A stretch of DNA of 64,000 nt from Euborellia annulipes (taxonomy: Eukaryota; Arthropoda; Insecta; Dermaptera; Anisolabididae). The DNA lies in the NCBI GenBank assembly GCA_023213315.1, contig JAKCPI010004271.1, forward strand, positions 1 through 64,000, in the 5' to 3' direction. Below the pieces are notes generated by a model. That model did not search any database and was not told where the DNA came from. It saw only the letters and a program-made list of their open reading frames with translations. This document shows positions 34,781-46,174 of the stretch, piece by piece (position 1 is the first letter of the stretch; every line of letters starts with the position of its first letter). The translations under genes were made by a program, and so were the position numbers.

Positions 34781-35004
34781 TCGAGAGGAACTTGATTTCA
34801 AACTTATATTTGGATATTTTATACAGAATAGAGAATCCTAAATAAATACGAACGATTCCCTTCGCTTCCCTTTTGAAACTGTGTTGTGTGATGGTTCTTG
34901 TTTTTTTTGGATATTGTTTTTGTATTTATTTTATTTTATGTTTTTAAATGCTTTTATTTAACTTACTCTTTCAAGGTCACCAACTTTGAGTCTTTGTTTG
35001 GGAC

Positions 35005-35262
35005 ACTTCCCGATGAGCTAGAGGTGTGAAATTTGATATTTAAGGGTCATTTTTGATGACGCAAATTGTGAGTTGGGTTTTACCAAAATTGACCAAACTA
35101 ATGTGGTACTTTATTTGAACCCTCACGCGTATTTATCTAATTTCAAAAGACTTCCCGATGGGCTAGGGGTGTGAAATTTAATACTTAAGAGTCATTTTTG
35201 ATGACGCAAATAGTGAGTTGGGTTTCACCAAAATAGACCAAACTAATGTGGTACTTTATTTC
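35005..35262 (+). repeat. 145-bp tandem repeat inside left LTR insertion
   Basis: The unit ACTTCCCGATGxGCTAGxGG ... AACTAATGTGGTACTTTATT occurs twice, starting at 35005 and 35150. It is part of the sequence inserted into the left LTR. Confidence 0.75.
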
Positions 35263-35327
35263 ACGCATCCTGCCTTTTCTTTTTTAATACTCTATAATAA
35301 AAAAGACTAAAAAGTTTAAAATAAAAA

Positions 35328-35597
35328 TATAATAAAAAAAAACTTTTTAAAAAAAATGCTTTTATTTAAATTGAACTAAAAAGAGATAAATAATTTAATT
35401 GTTCTTGTTGAAATTGTTGAATATTTATTACTTAAAATAAAAGCGTGGGGCGCTTTGAAGTGATTCCGAGGCTTTAAGTATATACAATTCCTTAAGCTAT
35501 CTAATATTCAACAATTTCAACAAGAACAATTAAATTATTTATCTCTTTTTAGTTCAATTTAAATAAAAGCATTTTTTTTAAAAAGTTTTTTTTTATT
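35328..35597. repeat. Inverted repeat, about 95-bp arms
   Basis: AATTGTTCTTGTTGAAATTG and its reverse complement form the inner arms, and AAAATGCTTTTATTTAAATT the outer ones, around a GGGGCGCTTTGAAG centre. It also lies inside the insertion in the left LTR. Confidence 0.75.
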
Positions 35598-36057
35598 ATA
35601 TTGTTAAATAAATTAGAAATAAACATCCTTGGCTTTTCGTCTCTCTACATGGTGTCAGAAGTTCTTAATATTTAGTAAAAAATATTATTTTTTGTGCTTA
35701 TAATGACTGACTCTCAAGAAGGGGATTCTGTTCCATCAACAGTTCCAGCATCTAGAACGCTACAAATTGGATCTTAGAAGGTATGGAATGGTGATTGAAA
35801 GAGGGCCTGAACCTCGATCATATTTAATCGAAACAAATGATAAAAAAAAATAAGAAGAAATAGATTTTTTTAAAATTCCGTTCGAGAAAATTCTACAGAT
35901 TCTACTGATTTATATGTCGAAGATGAAAGTGAGAGAGATGAGAATGAAGGTGAAGACGTTTTGAGAAAGGAAAGAGAAGGAAACACCCCAACGAGAAATG
36001 AAATGGATGATGGAAGAGAGTCTCAAAGAAATTCTAATTATATAACTCGGTACGGAA

Positions 36058-36316
36058 CAGTGGCGTAGCAAGGGGGGCCATCATGCCCCGGGCGCTACTC
36101 AGAAAGGGACGCCAAATGGTCCGCAAAACAAAAAAATTGCTGGATAATTTTTATTTTTATTAAAATTAATTTCTGGAAAATATATTTTAAATTTAGCGCC
36201 AGTGTAATATAAAATTTTTGTATATTTTACATATAATATTATATGGTTTTCAAATGGGGGGGGGGCGCTAAAAAGGTATTGTGCCCTGGGCGCGGGTTAA
36301 GCTCGCTACGTCACTG
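36058..36316. mobile_element. hAT MITE nested in the LTR element
   Basis: The ends are CAGTGGCGTAGCAAG and the inverse of CAGTGACGTAGCGAG. It is flanked by an exact 8-bp duplication GTACGGAA (36050-36057 and 36317-36324). It is 259 bp with GGGGGG runs. Confidence 0.85.
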
Positions 36317-36584
36317 GTACGGAAGAGAAGTGGTACCGGTGAAGAGATTCCAATATTAGGAGAAGAGAAGATGTGTTGTGTGATGGTTCTTGTTTGTTTT
36401 GGATATCGTTTGTTTTTGTATTTATATATTTTATGTTTTTGTTAAATAAAATAGAAATAAACATCCTTGGCTTTTTGTCTCTCTACAGAAACGAAATTAA
36501 CATGCGATTCCCCATATGGGGATTTAACATTGGCTCTATGGAAAGAAGAGCCGGAAAATGAATTTGAAATAGGACATCAGTAAA

Positions 36585-37027
36585 GTGTACTTTAAACAAT
36601 TTCCAGAGCAAAATGAGAATATACATTTTGAAAGAGCATCTAAAAATAATAATTGATTTTTGAATTTTATTCAAAATCCTTGGAGCGAATTTTGAGAAAA
36701 TCGAAAAAAACTTCATGAGTAAAGGTCTAGAATATTTTGGCCGATTTTGTTTAAAAGCTAATTTCCACGTCTCAGGAGGGTGCCTAAGTTAAATGTAAAA
36801 TTTCAACCTCTTAACTCAATTCCTTCATGCTTAAAATTGAATACACACAGTAATACAGAGTGACACACACACACACACACACAGAGACTAACCATTTTGT
36901 GGGATCCACTTTTTTTGGACCTCAAAACGTGTATATCCGTCAAAATCTCGACATTGAATTTTTGACATGAATCCAATACTTTCTCTCTATAGCTATATAT
37001 ATATATATAGAGGTAAGAGAAAGCGAA
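36585..37027 (-). repeat. RepA, diverged and truncated
   Basis: This is an inverse RepA copy lacking the palindromic end, with the CATGAATCCAATACTTTCTC hairpin end kept at 36966-37023. Confidence 0.75.
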
Positions 37028-37125
37028 AAGTCAAATTTGATTTCTCTCAATACAATGATGACCTAACTCTAAGAAAGATCAATATTTTTGCAAAGCTTAA
37101 TTGTTGTGTGAATGTTGATCCAAAC

Positions 37126-37364
37126 CAAGGGCGGATACAAGGGGGGGGGGGGGGTAAAGGGGGTAATTACCCCCTGAGATTTAAAAAAAAAAAAATGTAT
37201 TTTTAATGTAAAATTTTAAAAATTAATATTTAAAAATTTGATTTGTATTTATATTCCGGCAAACAAGTAAGCGCCTTTAAATTACCGAAATTAAGAAAAA
37301 ATTGTGTGCTGTGCAACGAGTCACACCAGATTACCCCCGAGAAACACCGCTAGATCCGCCACTG
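37126..37364. mobile_element. hAT MITE, CAAGGGCGGAT type
   Basis: The left end is CAAGGGCGGATACAAGGGG, the right end is TAGATCCGCCACTG. The flanking 8-mers GATCCAAA and GATACAAT match at 6 of 8 bases. Inside is a RepA-like GTGTGCTGTGCAACGAGTCA, also seen in the copies at 57644 and 22060. Confidence 0.7.
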
Positions 37365-37771
37365 GATACAATTTTGTCTAATAAGAAACAACATTATGAT
37401 GAAGTCTCTTTTATGAGATCATTTGAATTGTAATTTTTTTTTTTTTTCTATCAAAATGTGATTGGTTTTTTTGTGTTTATTTATGGATTCTCTCAACTCT
37501 AAGGCCAAGAAATCTATTTGCGTTCGTTACAAACTCTCAATTGTCTTTTTTTTTAAATAAATCGTTCTTAAATACGATATTTGTGTTTTTCCTCAAACGC
37601 AAATGTTAAGTTGTTATGAATAGCTAAGAGGATAAGTTGGGAAAAAACTCAATTCGATTGTGTGTTACTGTTTTAAAATTTTAAAAGAAGGGGAGAGGAC
37701 AAGTTTGGGGACGTTTTACCTGAACAAATTTCTGTCTATTTACTAGCCGTGGACTCTCTCACCTTGTTGTA

Positions 37772-38392
37772 CAGTGAGCGTCACAATTAAGTCCCCAATT
37801 GATAGCTTTAGCCTTAAGTGTACACTGTAAAAAAAAAATCTTAATTTTAGTGTGTTTTGAAATACTAAATTTACAAATTTCCCTTGTAAATGATATCTAC
37901 TATGCATTTATCTACTAAATTTATAAATGTTTACAACAAAAAAAAAAAAAACATTTTAAAATTACAATTTTCTTCGAAAAATAGAGTATGTATTGTAATT
38001 TTACAAACATTGTATAGTATTTTTCGTTAAAAATTGTATTTTTTCTCGAAAGCAGTTTAGGAATTCTAAAATTACCACACATTTACACTCTAATTTTCAA
38101 ACGACTTTCGAAAATTACAATACATTTGTAAATGGTTTTTGCAAAGATATACTAAATTTAGTATGTTTTTGTGTAGGAAATTTGCTTCCTAAACAATTGT
38201 AAAATTACAAATTTTTTATTTACAGTGTATGGTATGGAATATGGTAAATGGTGAAATTATTTTAAATTTTAAAAGGTTTAATAAAATCATCTGTACCAGA
38301 TTTTACCTTTTCGGTCGTTAAAATTATTTCACTTTACACTATATACTTCAGGCTAAAGCTATCAAGTGGGGACTTAATTGTGGCGTTCACTG
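37772..38392. mobile_element. MITE-E with nested MITE-F
   Basis: The ends CAGTGAGCGTCACAATTAAG and its inverse are flanked by TA. It is interrupted at 37823-38227 by MITE-F. It is the same family as 3802. Confidence 0.8.
37823..38227. mobile_element. MITE-F (mariner-type)
   Basis: The ends CACTGTAAAAAA and TTTACAGTG are flanked by TA. It is 405 bp and rich in TAAATTTAGTA-like motifs. It is inserted in MITE-E. Confidence 0.8.
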
Positions 38393-38702
38393 TACACTGT
38401 AAAAAATATTTTGTAATTTTACAATTGTTTAGGAAGCAAATTTCCTACACAAAAACATACTAAATTTAGTAAATCTTTGCAAAAACCATTTACAAATGTA
38501 TTGTAATTTTCGAAAGTCGTTTGAAAATTAGAATGAAAATGTATTGTTAATTTTAGAATGATATTTTAAAATTAGAGTGTAAATGTGTGGTAATTTTAGA
38601 ATTCCTAAACTGCTTTCGAGAAAAAATACTATACAATGTTTGTACAATTACAATACATACTCTATTTTTCGAAGAAAATTGTAATTTTAAAATGTTTTTT
38701 TA

Positions 38703-40140
38703 AAGTGAAACTTTATTTTGATCGACACAAATTTTTTCGTTTCTCTATCAGCATGTCGCGTTACAAGCCGTGACGCTACAAGTTATGACGTCACAAGCCA
38801 TTACGACAAAAATAGGAAAGTTGAAATTTAATAGATCTATATATGACGAATTATAAAAAAATAATTGTGAGATTTAATTTTTCAATTTTTAAATTGATAA
38901 AATATAATTTTTAAAATAATTTAAAATGATTCAAATACTAAATAAATATTGTTCTCAGTTTTTAACATACGCCAATTGATTTCCCATTATCCAATTATTA
39001 AATTAAGATTAAAAACGCGATTTTAATACCCTTTATGGAATAATTTTCTGAAAATTTTCAGTTAAACGCCTACGATCCAGCGGCGTAACCAGCCTTTGAG
39101 GGCGGGGGGGGGGCGAAGCTCAACTAGGGCGCCGATTTTCCAGGGGGCTCCGCCCCTGGACCCCTTGCTCGCCTTCGGCGAGCAATTGCCCGCCTTCGGC
39201 GGGCAAATTTCTTGCATCCTGTAATTTCCTCAGCGAATTTGTTTATATTTACATGTTTTTTAATGACCCCTGTATGATTTTGTTTTGATTTTTCTTTGCT
39301 TTTACGAAAAATGTCGTTTTCTTCTGTGATTATTTCAAAAACTATTCAGTTTTCGGAAAAATATCAAAGAATAAAAACTTTTTAAAATTGAGTATTTTAT
39401 TTCGACGGGCATGCAAATGAAATTTTATTTAAAAATTGCTAGACATTCGTTCATTCATTCACTAAATCTCGGACGGGAATGGGCGGATTTGAAAAAATTC
39501 CGGGCGGGCTCGGGCGGGCCTGAAGAATGGTAAAAGCCCTTTCATTTTGAGAAAATCGAAAAAAACTGAAAAACTACATCAGTAAAATACTAGTACTTTT
39601 TGGCCGATTTTGATTAAAAGCTTATTTTCACGGTCCCGGGGGGTGTTTAACTTAAATATAACATTTCAGTCTCATAGCTCAATTCCTTCATGCTTAAAAA
39701 AATTTTGAATTCCAAAAAATTAAATATTAAGGCTTATACGAATCCTGAGTAAATCTCTACAGCCATAAAACATCAAATTAAGGCTTATATATTGCAAAAT
39801 AAAAAAAATTTTAATTATAAAGCCTCTATATACTTTATTTATTATTTTTGGAATTAAATTCATTTAAAATAGTAGAATTCAAGTTGTAATATAATTTTAA
39901 AAGAAAACAATCAATTTTTTAAGACAATCGATGAAAAGAATATGATAAAATCACATACGCTGGGCTATATCTTAGAGGCCGTAGGGCGCCTATGCCGGTT
40001 TCGGGGGGCGCCAAAGGCTCGATGCGCCTGGGGCGGGGGGGGCTCGAGCCCCCCTCGCCCCCCCCCCTGGTTACGCCACTGCTACGATCCTAACAAAAGT
40101 TTCACTTGCATCGTAGATTCATAAAACCACACAATGTTCT
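38703..40140. mobile_element. AGTGAAACTTT element, interrupted
   Basis: The two halves (38703-39077 and 40082-40140) match 16335-16760 in order, with AAAGTTTCACTTGCATCGTA at the right. The hAT element at 39078-40081 splits it. Confidence 0.7.
39078..40081. mobile_element. hAT-like element, CAGYGGCGTAACCAG ends
   Basis: The 15-bp ends CAGCGGCGTAACCAG / CAGTGGCGTAACCAG are inverted. It is flanked by an exact 8-bp duplication CTACGATC (39070-39077 and 40082-40089). It is 1004 bp, with GC-rich ends, an AT-rich middle and a RepA fragment at 39545-39702. No transposase was recognised. Confidence 0.85.
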
Positions 40141-40259
40141 TTTTTTGTTGTAAACATTTATAAATTTAGTAGGTAAATGCATAGTAGATATCATTTACAA
40201 GGGAAATTTGTAAATTTAGTATTCCAAAACACACTAAAATTAAAATTTTTTTTACAGTG

Positions 40260-40445
40260 TACATTTCCTATAGGAGAAATACTAACTTTAGGAATTAATA
40301 ACTCAAAAAGTTATAGAAATTTCGGGACGAAAATAATTTTCCTGTTAACCCTAGACGGTCCTCTTTAAGCATATAAAATTACGAAAAGTTGGTCAAATAG
40401 AGCGTGACAGACAGACAGACGGACATTAGTGAATTATATACTGTA
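40260..40445 (+). repeat. RepB 3' fragment
   Basis: This holds the CTTTAGGAATTAATAACTC body and the GACAGACAGACAGACGGACA tail; the head is missing. Confidence 0.7.
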
Positions 40446-40499
40446 TGGATTTTTTTTTCGGCCAGGGAATTTTCGACGACTATGTTACTTAATATAATT

Positions 40500-40760
40500 A
40501 ATTATATAAACAAATATGGATTAGTTTGGGGTTGTGTTGACTCACACTGACCTGTAGACAAGAAAGCAAAAGGTGCGCTCCGTTGGTCGCGTCTACAACC
40601 AAATCTGTTGGAACTATACTAATTCTTTCGGACAACTCATGACTTATGTATTTGTTAGTCAGAGAGAGAATCCCCCCCCACTCCTCCCCTCCCCTCCCCC
40701 CTCTCGCTCTCCAAATTGGCTGACGTAATTTGTCATCACTTATCAATCGACCTGTTATCG
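40500..40760 (-). promoter_or_regulatory. Possible promoter island (CCAAT plus CRE-like), minus strand
   Basis: On the minus strand TTACGTCAGCCAAT (near 40714-40727) joins a CRE-like site to a CCAAT box. A G-rich tract and a GAGA run follow. No long frame is present. It is about 9 kb upstream of globin B exon 1 and could serve it through the inferred 5'UTR intron. The following 40760-41125 shows nothing recognisable. Confidence 0.25.
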
Positions 40761-41129
40761 TTTTATCAAAGCAAATATACAAGTGGACGTAAAAAAAAAA
40801 AGAGATCTAGGTGAGCAAACCATTTAAAGATTTAAAGATATTTTGAATAAGGAAAAAAAAAAAAGCGATCAGAGTGGCTGGGGAAATGTTCAAACACCAC
40901 GTGGTAGGCGTAACCTTGATAGGTGAGATGGATGATAAATGGCAGGACAAGTTGGTTGTATTGCGTTGCCTGAATAAGGGGTAGGCAACCCAAATAACCC
41001 AACACAACATCCATTTGATGGGAATTTATCTATAGGGTAGGAAAGTGGGAAAAGATCTCACCCCCCACAGGCACAAAGGGCCCAATTTAGTGTGGCCTAC
41101 AATACATTAAATCCATCTAACTACAATAC

Positions 41130-41195
41130 TAGCTGCGCCGTCCGCCTGCGGTGACAATCCTTGGGCGGACTTTGCATCTAGACGGAGGAGCAATG
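41130..41195 (+). repeat. RepB head fragment
   Basis: ACTAGCTGCGCCGTCCGCCTG followed by GGCGGACTTTGC matches the GC-rich head of RepB copies. Confidence 0.5.
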
Positions 41196-41242
41196 GCCCC
41201 TTATATTTTATATTTACACATACATCCATTTTATTGACGGTA

Positions 41243-42086
41243 CTCTCTTAAAACGAATTAGTAGAATTTTTACTTATTCAAATAGTAGGTAAGAAAATTA
41301 CATCAAATTTAGTCATTTTGAGTAGAATCTACTAATATATTTAGTAAATTTATTGGTTACTTTTAGATTAGTTATTTTTTACTAATTCAAAAAGTATGTA
41401 GTTCATTCAATTCCCGCTGTCTGAGAAGCCAACATGGCCGACCAGCTGTTTGATCGGTTCCTTAATAAAGACATTTTTGGCAATATAAGGCTTTATTTAA
41501 GTAATAATAATACAAATAAATAATAATATTGAGATAACTTGTATTGTTTGTTAAAAATTACAGGAAATATATGTCAAGCCAAAACAAATAGATTCCAAAT
41601 TTTTTTTAAATTAATAAAATATTATTTTTTAAATAGTCAATTAAGAAATATTTTTACTTAAAATTTAGTAAATATATTTCTTGATATAAGGATAATTAGT
41701 TTTATTAAGTTTATTTAGAAATAAATTGCTGGGAAGGAATATAGTAACATTCAAGTAAAAAACATTGTTAACACCAGCGACATACTTATATACCAAATAA
41801 CAGAGAACTAAGAGTAAGTCAAGTTTGGGTTTGGCCAGAACTCGAGTCAGTAAACACAAGTTAGGTCTCGATGTCATCGCACCTTATTTCATATATCTTA
41901 AACGTTTCTTTTTTTTTTGGTCATTATTTTTTTAAACATTCACTTTTTTCAATTAGCGAATTTTTCATATTAATAATTTTTACTAATTGAAAAAGTGGAT
42001 ATCCACTATTTACGGGTGGTCTACTTTGCACATCTTAAAAAAGTGACTATTCACTATGAATTAGTAGTTTTTTCGTTTTTAGAGAG
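41243..42086. mobile_element. TIR element, CTCTCTTAAAACG ends, TA-flanked
   Basis: CTCTCTTAAAACGAATTAGTAG and, inverted, CTCTCTAAAAACGAAAAAAC bound 844 bp. TA lies on both sides. Many TAGTAAAT-like motifs occur inside. A portion (41470-41665) resembles 20590-20830 in inverse. It is probably Tc1/mariner-type. A 37-base T-run follows at about 42098. Confidence 0.65.
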
Positions 42087-42096
42087 TATCGATTAC

Positions 42097-42133
<37 letters not shown>

Positions 42134-42204
42134 TAAATTTTATAATAGCCTATTATTAAGATTGTTAAGCCTCCCTATCAACGTCAAAAGCCATAGATTC
42201 AAAT

Positions 42205-42300
42205 TGAAAGGCCGTAGCGCAGTGGTAGAAGATTCACCTCTTGTGCCAAGTGTTCAGTTCCCGCCCCGTTTCAAGCGATGAAAATTTTTTCATAGGGACG
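42205..42300 (+). repeat. tRNA-like sequence, probably SINE head
   Basis: GGCCGTAGCGCAGTGGTAGA (A box) and GTTCAGTTCCCG (weak B box) are tRNA-like. The acceptor stem does not close, so it is not a functional tRNA. Confidence 0.4.
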
Positions 42301-42395
42301 GGCTTCAGATGCCAAAATAGAGCTTAAAAAATTCCAAAGTTACTCTAATCATCTCGGGGCTTTTTTCTTACCGAGTAGTGTAATTAAATTAGTAA

Positions 42396-43140
42396 TCACT
42401 AGTCTTCTGCGGGCTTCACGCCTAGCCGGGGGACTTGTTCCCCCCCCCCTCTCCTGAGGCGGACCCTTGCCTTTTCTTAATTATGAATTTTTTTTTTTTA
42501 GACACTAACACTTTTTTTCTCATTCCCACTCACATTCACACAGTCTTTTCGTCAACTTAGGCCATTTAAGACTTTGACGATAAACGTTACTGATTAATAT
42601 ACATACATATTGGGGGTCCAGGCATTCTTATTGAAGCCATCTGGTATCCAAATGGATAAATAAAATCATCTGACTGCCTGGGGTCCGAACCGCGAGGTTT
42701 GATGTAGGAGGTAGACACGCTACCAACTACACTAAGCCTGAGGCAAAAAAATTTGCCCTTTATAGACCTGAACCTGGATCTCTCTTTTGAAACCCCGGTG
42801 TTTTACCACCTGCGCCAACCTCTAATCCCCGCAAAAATTCTCCATACTATATTCCAATCCAGTGTCTGCTTGAGGATTTATTTACATTCATAGAATACAC
42901 AAATGCAATGAATACATAAATATTTCTCAATACAATTCCTATGGGAGAAATCGTAACTTTAGGAATTAATAACTCAAAAACTTATAGGAATTTCGGGATG
43001 AAAAAATTTTTTCTGTAATCCCGAGAAGATCCTCTTTAAGCATATAAAATTTAATTTCAAAATTCCAACGGGAAGTTGCCTAAATAGACCGTGACGGACA
43101 GACAGACAGACATTAGTGAATTATATATATATACATAGAT
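42396..43140 (+). repeat. RepB copy containing an inverse SINE
   Basis: The RepB head (GGGCTTCACGCCTAGCC ... GAGGCGGACCC) is at 42405-42475. The SINE-I inverse is at 42489-42744 and a second tRNA-like patch at 42755-42830. The RepB body and the GACGGACAGACAGACAGACA tail follow, to 43140. Confidence 0.7.
42489..42744 (-). mobile_element. SINE-I copy, minus strand
   Basis: The minus strand reads CTTAGTGTAGTTGGTAGCG (A box) and CGCGGTTCGGACCCC (B box), then the standard body and A-rich tail. Confidence 0.75.
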
Positions 43141-43399
43141 TGTGTTAAAGAATATTTAATTTTTTGCCTTTAATTAATTAGCTGGAACCTTTAAAATGAA
43201 ATGGACTAAAATACTTGTTTCCCAATGGGCAGAACTAACGCCATCTCTTGCCGCCTAGAATAACTAGTTTCTGAATTGGGTAATAGCTGTTCTTTGAGAG
43301 CCTCGTTCACTCTCTAATTTCACTCACATAAAAAATAAAAATATTTTCTCTTAATAATATTTGTATCTTCGTCAACAAATACTTATTGTTGGCTAGTAG

Positions 43400-43565
43400 G
43401 GTTAAGCTGCGAGAGAACGGTGACGTCAGAGTGCGGCGACGCCGGACGCCGCCGCCTGCTGCCTGCAACCCGGCAGACGAGACTGTGACGCACCAAAGAC
43501 ACCAGGAGTAGCTACTCTTCCTCTCTCTCTCTCTCTCGTCATGCAATCACATCGACTACCTCCAA
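43400..43565. promoter_or_regulatory. GC-rich island with CRE, possible promoter
   Basis: GGTGACGTCAGAGTGCGGCG includes a full CRE palindrome. GACGCCGGACGCCGCCGCC and a (CT)n tract follow. It is non-repetitive, with no conserved frame. Its target gene is unknown. Confidence 0.3.
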
Positions 43566-43684
43566 GTAATTATAATTCCCATATCAATTCTTTCAACAAG
43601 TGATTATTTAAACTGATAAAAAGAAAGATTCGTTTAAATTGAGAGATTCTTCCAATTATTATATACGGTACTTACCCCTTCCAC

Positions 43685-44248
43685 CATTGGTGTGATTGGT
43701 CGCACAACACACAATCTTCCGTAAATGAAAGTTGTGTTCTGTGCTTGCACGCCAGATTTTTTATTTTCCCAATATACATAAAAATTTTAGATGTCAAATT
43801 TATAACCCTACAATAATATTAGTCTCCTACTTTCTCCTATGAAGTACAAGAGTAAAGTGTGCTTCAATCAATTTTAAGGGCAAAATGAGAATATATATTT
43901 TAAAGAGCATCTAAAAAATAATTGATTTATGAATTTTAATCAAATTTGTTCGAGCGAATTTTGAGAAAATCCGAAAAAACTAGAAAAAGTACATCAGTAA
44001 AGTACTAGTACTCTTTGGCTGATTTTGTTTAAAATCTTATTTTCACGCTCCAGGAGGGTACAAAACTTAAATATAAAATTTCAACCTCCTAGCTCATTTC
44101 GTTCTTGAGATAGACAGAATAATTTGTCTTACTCACTTTTTTTGAAATCAGGAGATCTCAAAACGTGTATTTCCATCAAAATCTCGGCAGGGAATTTTTG
44201 ACATGAATTCCTCTCCTTATATTAATATAGGTAAGAGAAAGTAAAAAT
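43685..44248 (-). repeat. Diverged RepA copy
   Basis: This inverse copy keeps the end palindrome (TTGGTGTGATTGGTCGCAC) and the GGTAAGAGAAAGTAAAAA end; many substitutions indicate an old insertion. Confidence 0.75.
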
Positions 44249-44259
44249 GCATCAAATTT

Positions 44260-45840
44260 ATTAAATTAAATTATTCAAGTTGAAAATTAATTGTTGAAAA
44301 TATTTCAATTGTTGTAGAGAGATAAATTTATATATCATTTATTAATTTACCTCTCGAAACTTTAAATAATTTATACTATTAAAAACAAAATTATTAAATT
44401 CAAATTTAAATTTACCGCTAGATTTTGTCTTGTTTCTAATTTCAATTTAGATATAAATATCTAAATTTTTGTGAAAAAGGCCATAGTATATTGACCGAAA
44501 CGTTATATTTAATAATAAACAAACCACAATTTATCGATTTTTTTTGTTAATTATATTTATTCCTTTAGTTATTATATAGATCATAAGTTGGCAATAGTTG
44601 TCGCTTTTGTAACTAACTTCAAGTGATAAAGTCAAAACATGCCGAACTTTCAATTAAAGTGTATATTTATCAAAAGAGGATGTAACCTTCACTTTAATGA
44701 TGACATTTCAATGGTTTAATTCAACTTAAAGAGGAGGGAATTACTTAATAGTATTTGTTCAGCGGCTTCGGTGAGCATTCACTTTTTTTTACTTGTTTAT
44801 TGATCTTTAACTCACAATTTTTCTCTTGTTTATTTTGATGTTACAATCAATGACATTTAAATAGAATAAAAACAATGAAAGGGAAATCTAACAATTGTTT
44901 TTAATAATTAATAAAAAGACAATAAAACCTTTCTTGACGGCAAATATAAACATAACCTCTAATTATATTCATAATTAATTGCGTAATACCGGCATATTAC
45001 GTATTTTAATATTTTACTATATTTTTAATTTTCAATGACATTTCTTCGATAAATAATAGACTGATTAAATTTTTATTCACGAGATAAATGAATTTTTATC
45101 AATTTATACCAACAGTGATTTTTTAGACTATTTTTATTTTTTCTTAAATAAAAATAAGAAAAGTCTTTAAAATGCAAGCTTTCTAACATTTATCTGTAGC
45201 GATAAATATTATGAGATATATAATACAACTCACAGCCGAGGGCGATAATGTTTATTTTATTATAAAAGTTTTCAACAATAAAAACAAATAAAAAATTATT
45301 TAGTATTCAGTGACTGGTTTCAAATTGGCGATAAAATACCGTAATTCTATTACTCTATAAATCTTTGTTTTTTTATTTAAGGTCTTTTCGACATCTATGG
45401 CCATTCAGACCCCGTCGCTATTTATTTAAATAAATCTTATATATATAATTTTGTTATGGCTGTATCACATCAACATCATGGCTTATCACCGCCAACTTGA
45501 AACCATTCAAAGAATATTAAATAATACTTTTTTTATTTCCCGGGAATTAACTTTCATTATTGTTAAATTTTATAATAAAATAAACATTGTCGTTATCTAT
45601 CTGAATCATTTTAATGTGTCAAAATATTTACAGTAAGATCATAGAGTATTCTTCTAGTAAAGTTTTCGTTTTATTTTTTGGAAAAAAAAGTTTAAGGTAA
45701 TATGTTTATATTATTATTTAATACGTATTTATACAATCCCTGATCATATTAAATATAAGGAAAAAATGAATTAAATTTAGTTTTTAAAGTGTTTATTCGT
45801 AATATAAATCTATAAGCTTTTCTTTGTCTTTGATCACAAC
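44260..45840. other. AT-rich intergenic DNA
   Basis: No gene was seen. GACCGAAACGTTATATTTAA at 44495 resembles the box 2 half of a hammerhead remnant, but no CTGANGA precedes it. Bases 45370-45430 contain a SINE-tail-like GGTCTTTTCGACATCTATGG. Confidence 0.4.
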
Positions 45841-45849
45841 TCGGATTGA

Positions 45850-46115
45850 TTGATTGATTTGAAGTTCTGGGGCTTCTCTGCACTGCGACCTTATAGATCT
45901 ATTGTGGTCCCCGTATCACTCTCCCTGGAGAGGATCAATCTAGGAATGGTGTATGCCTGGAACTGGAGGGGATTTTATTCCCATTGCCCCAGTAGAGACG
46001 CCCGACTTTGGCTGAATTTTTGAGGCAAGTCGAGTTCGAACCGAGTACAATTTTACCTCGAAATACTAATCCCCAGCTTATCCGATAAGCTTCCCACTGC
46101 TCGCATACTTAAGAT
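45850..46115. repeat. Unclassified GC-richer repeat-like segment
   Basis: GGGGCTTCTCTGCACTGCGA and GAGTTCGAACCGAGT (a B-box-like palindrome) occur in a balanced-composition patch. It may be a SINE but is not identified. Confidence 0.3.
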
Positions 46116-46174
46116 GCATTTAATTACATGATCTTTTAATTTTTCGCTGTGATAACAAAATATTTTTCTCCCGG

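Larger units (their letters stand above)
34880..36487 (+). mobile_element. Internally deleted Gypsy-like LTR retrotransposon
   Basis: The LTRs start TGTGTTGTGTGATGGTTC and end CTTTTTGTCTCTCTACA. The right LTR is 36372-36487 (116 bp); the left LTR is 34880-35649, swollen by a 650-bp insertion. The element is flanked by an exact 5-bp duplication GAAAC (34875-34879 and 36488-36492). TGGTGTCAGAAG right after the left LTR is a primer-binding-site-like sequence. A purine tract GGAGAAGAGAAGA precedes the right LTR. The inside keeps a short ATG frame (MTDSQEGDSVPSTVPASR) and, near 35780, RYGMVIERGPEPRSYLIETN, like the C-terminal tail of Gypsy Pol. Reverse transcriptase and integrase are gone, so it cannot move by itself. 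Confidence 0.75.
38395..40259. mobile_element. Second MITE-F, split by nested insertions
   Basis: It starts CACTGTAAAAAATATT directly at the right end of MITE-E. It breaks at about 38702 and resumes at about 40147, ending TTTTTTTTACAGTG with TA. The insert at 38703-40140 is the AGTGAAACTTT element, which is itself broken by a hAT element. Confidence 0.75.

Noticed and set aside
35700..35780. Intact retroviral-type gag gene
   Set aside because: The ATG frame ends after about 25 codons and no Gag domain is present. It is part of a deleted LTR element.
44490..44515. Hammerhead box 2 (GACCGAAACGTTATATTT)
   Set aside because: No CTGANGA box lies at a suitable distance upstream, so it is only a fragment or chance.
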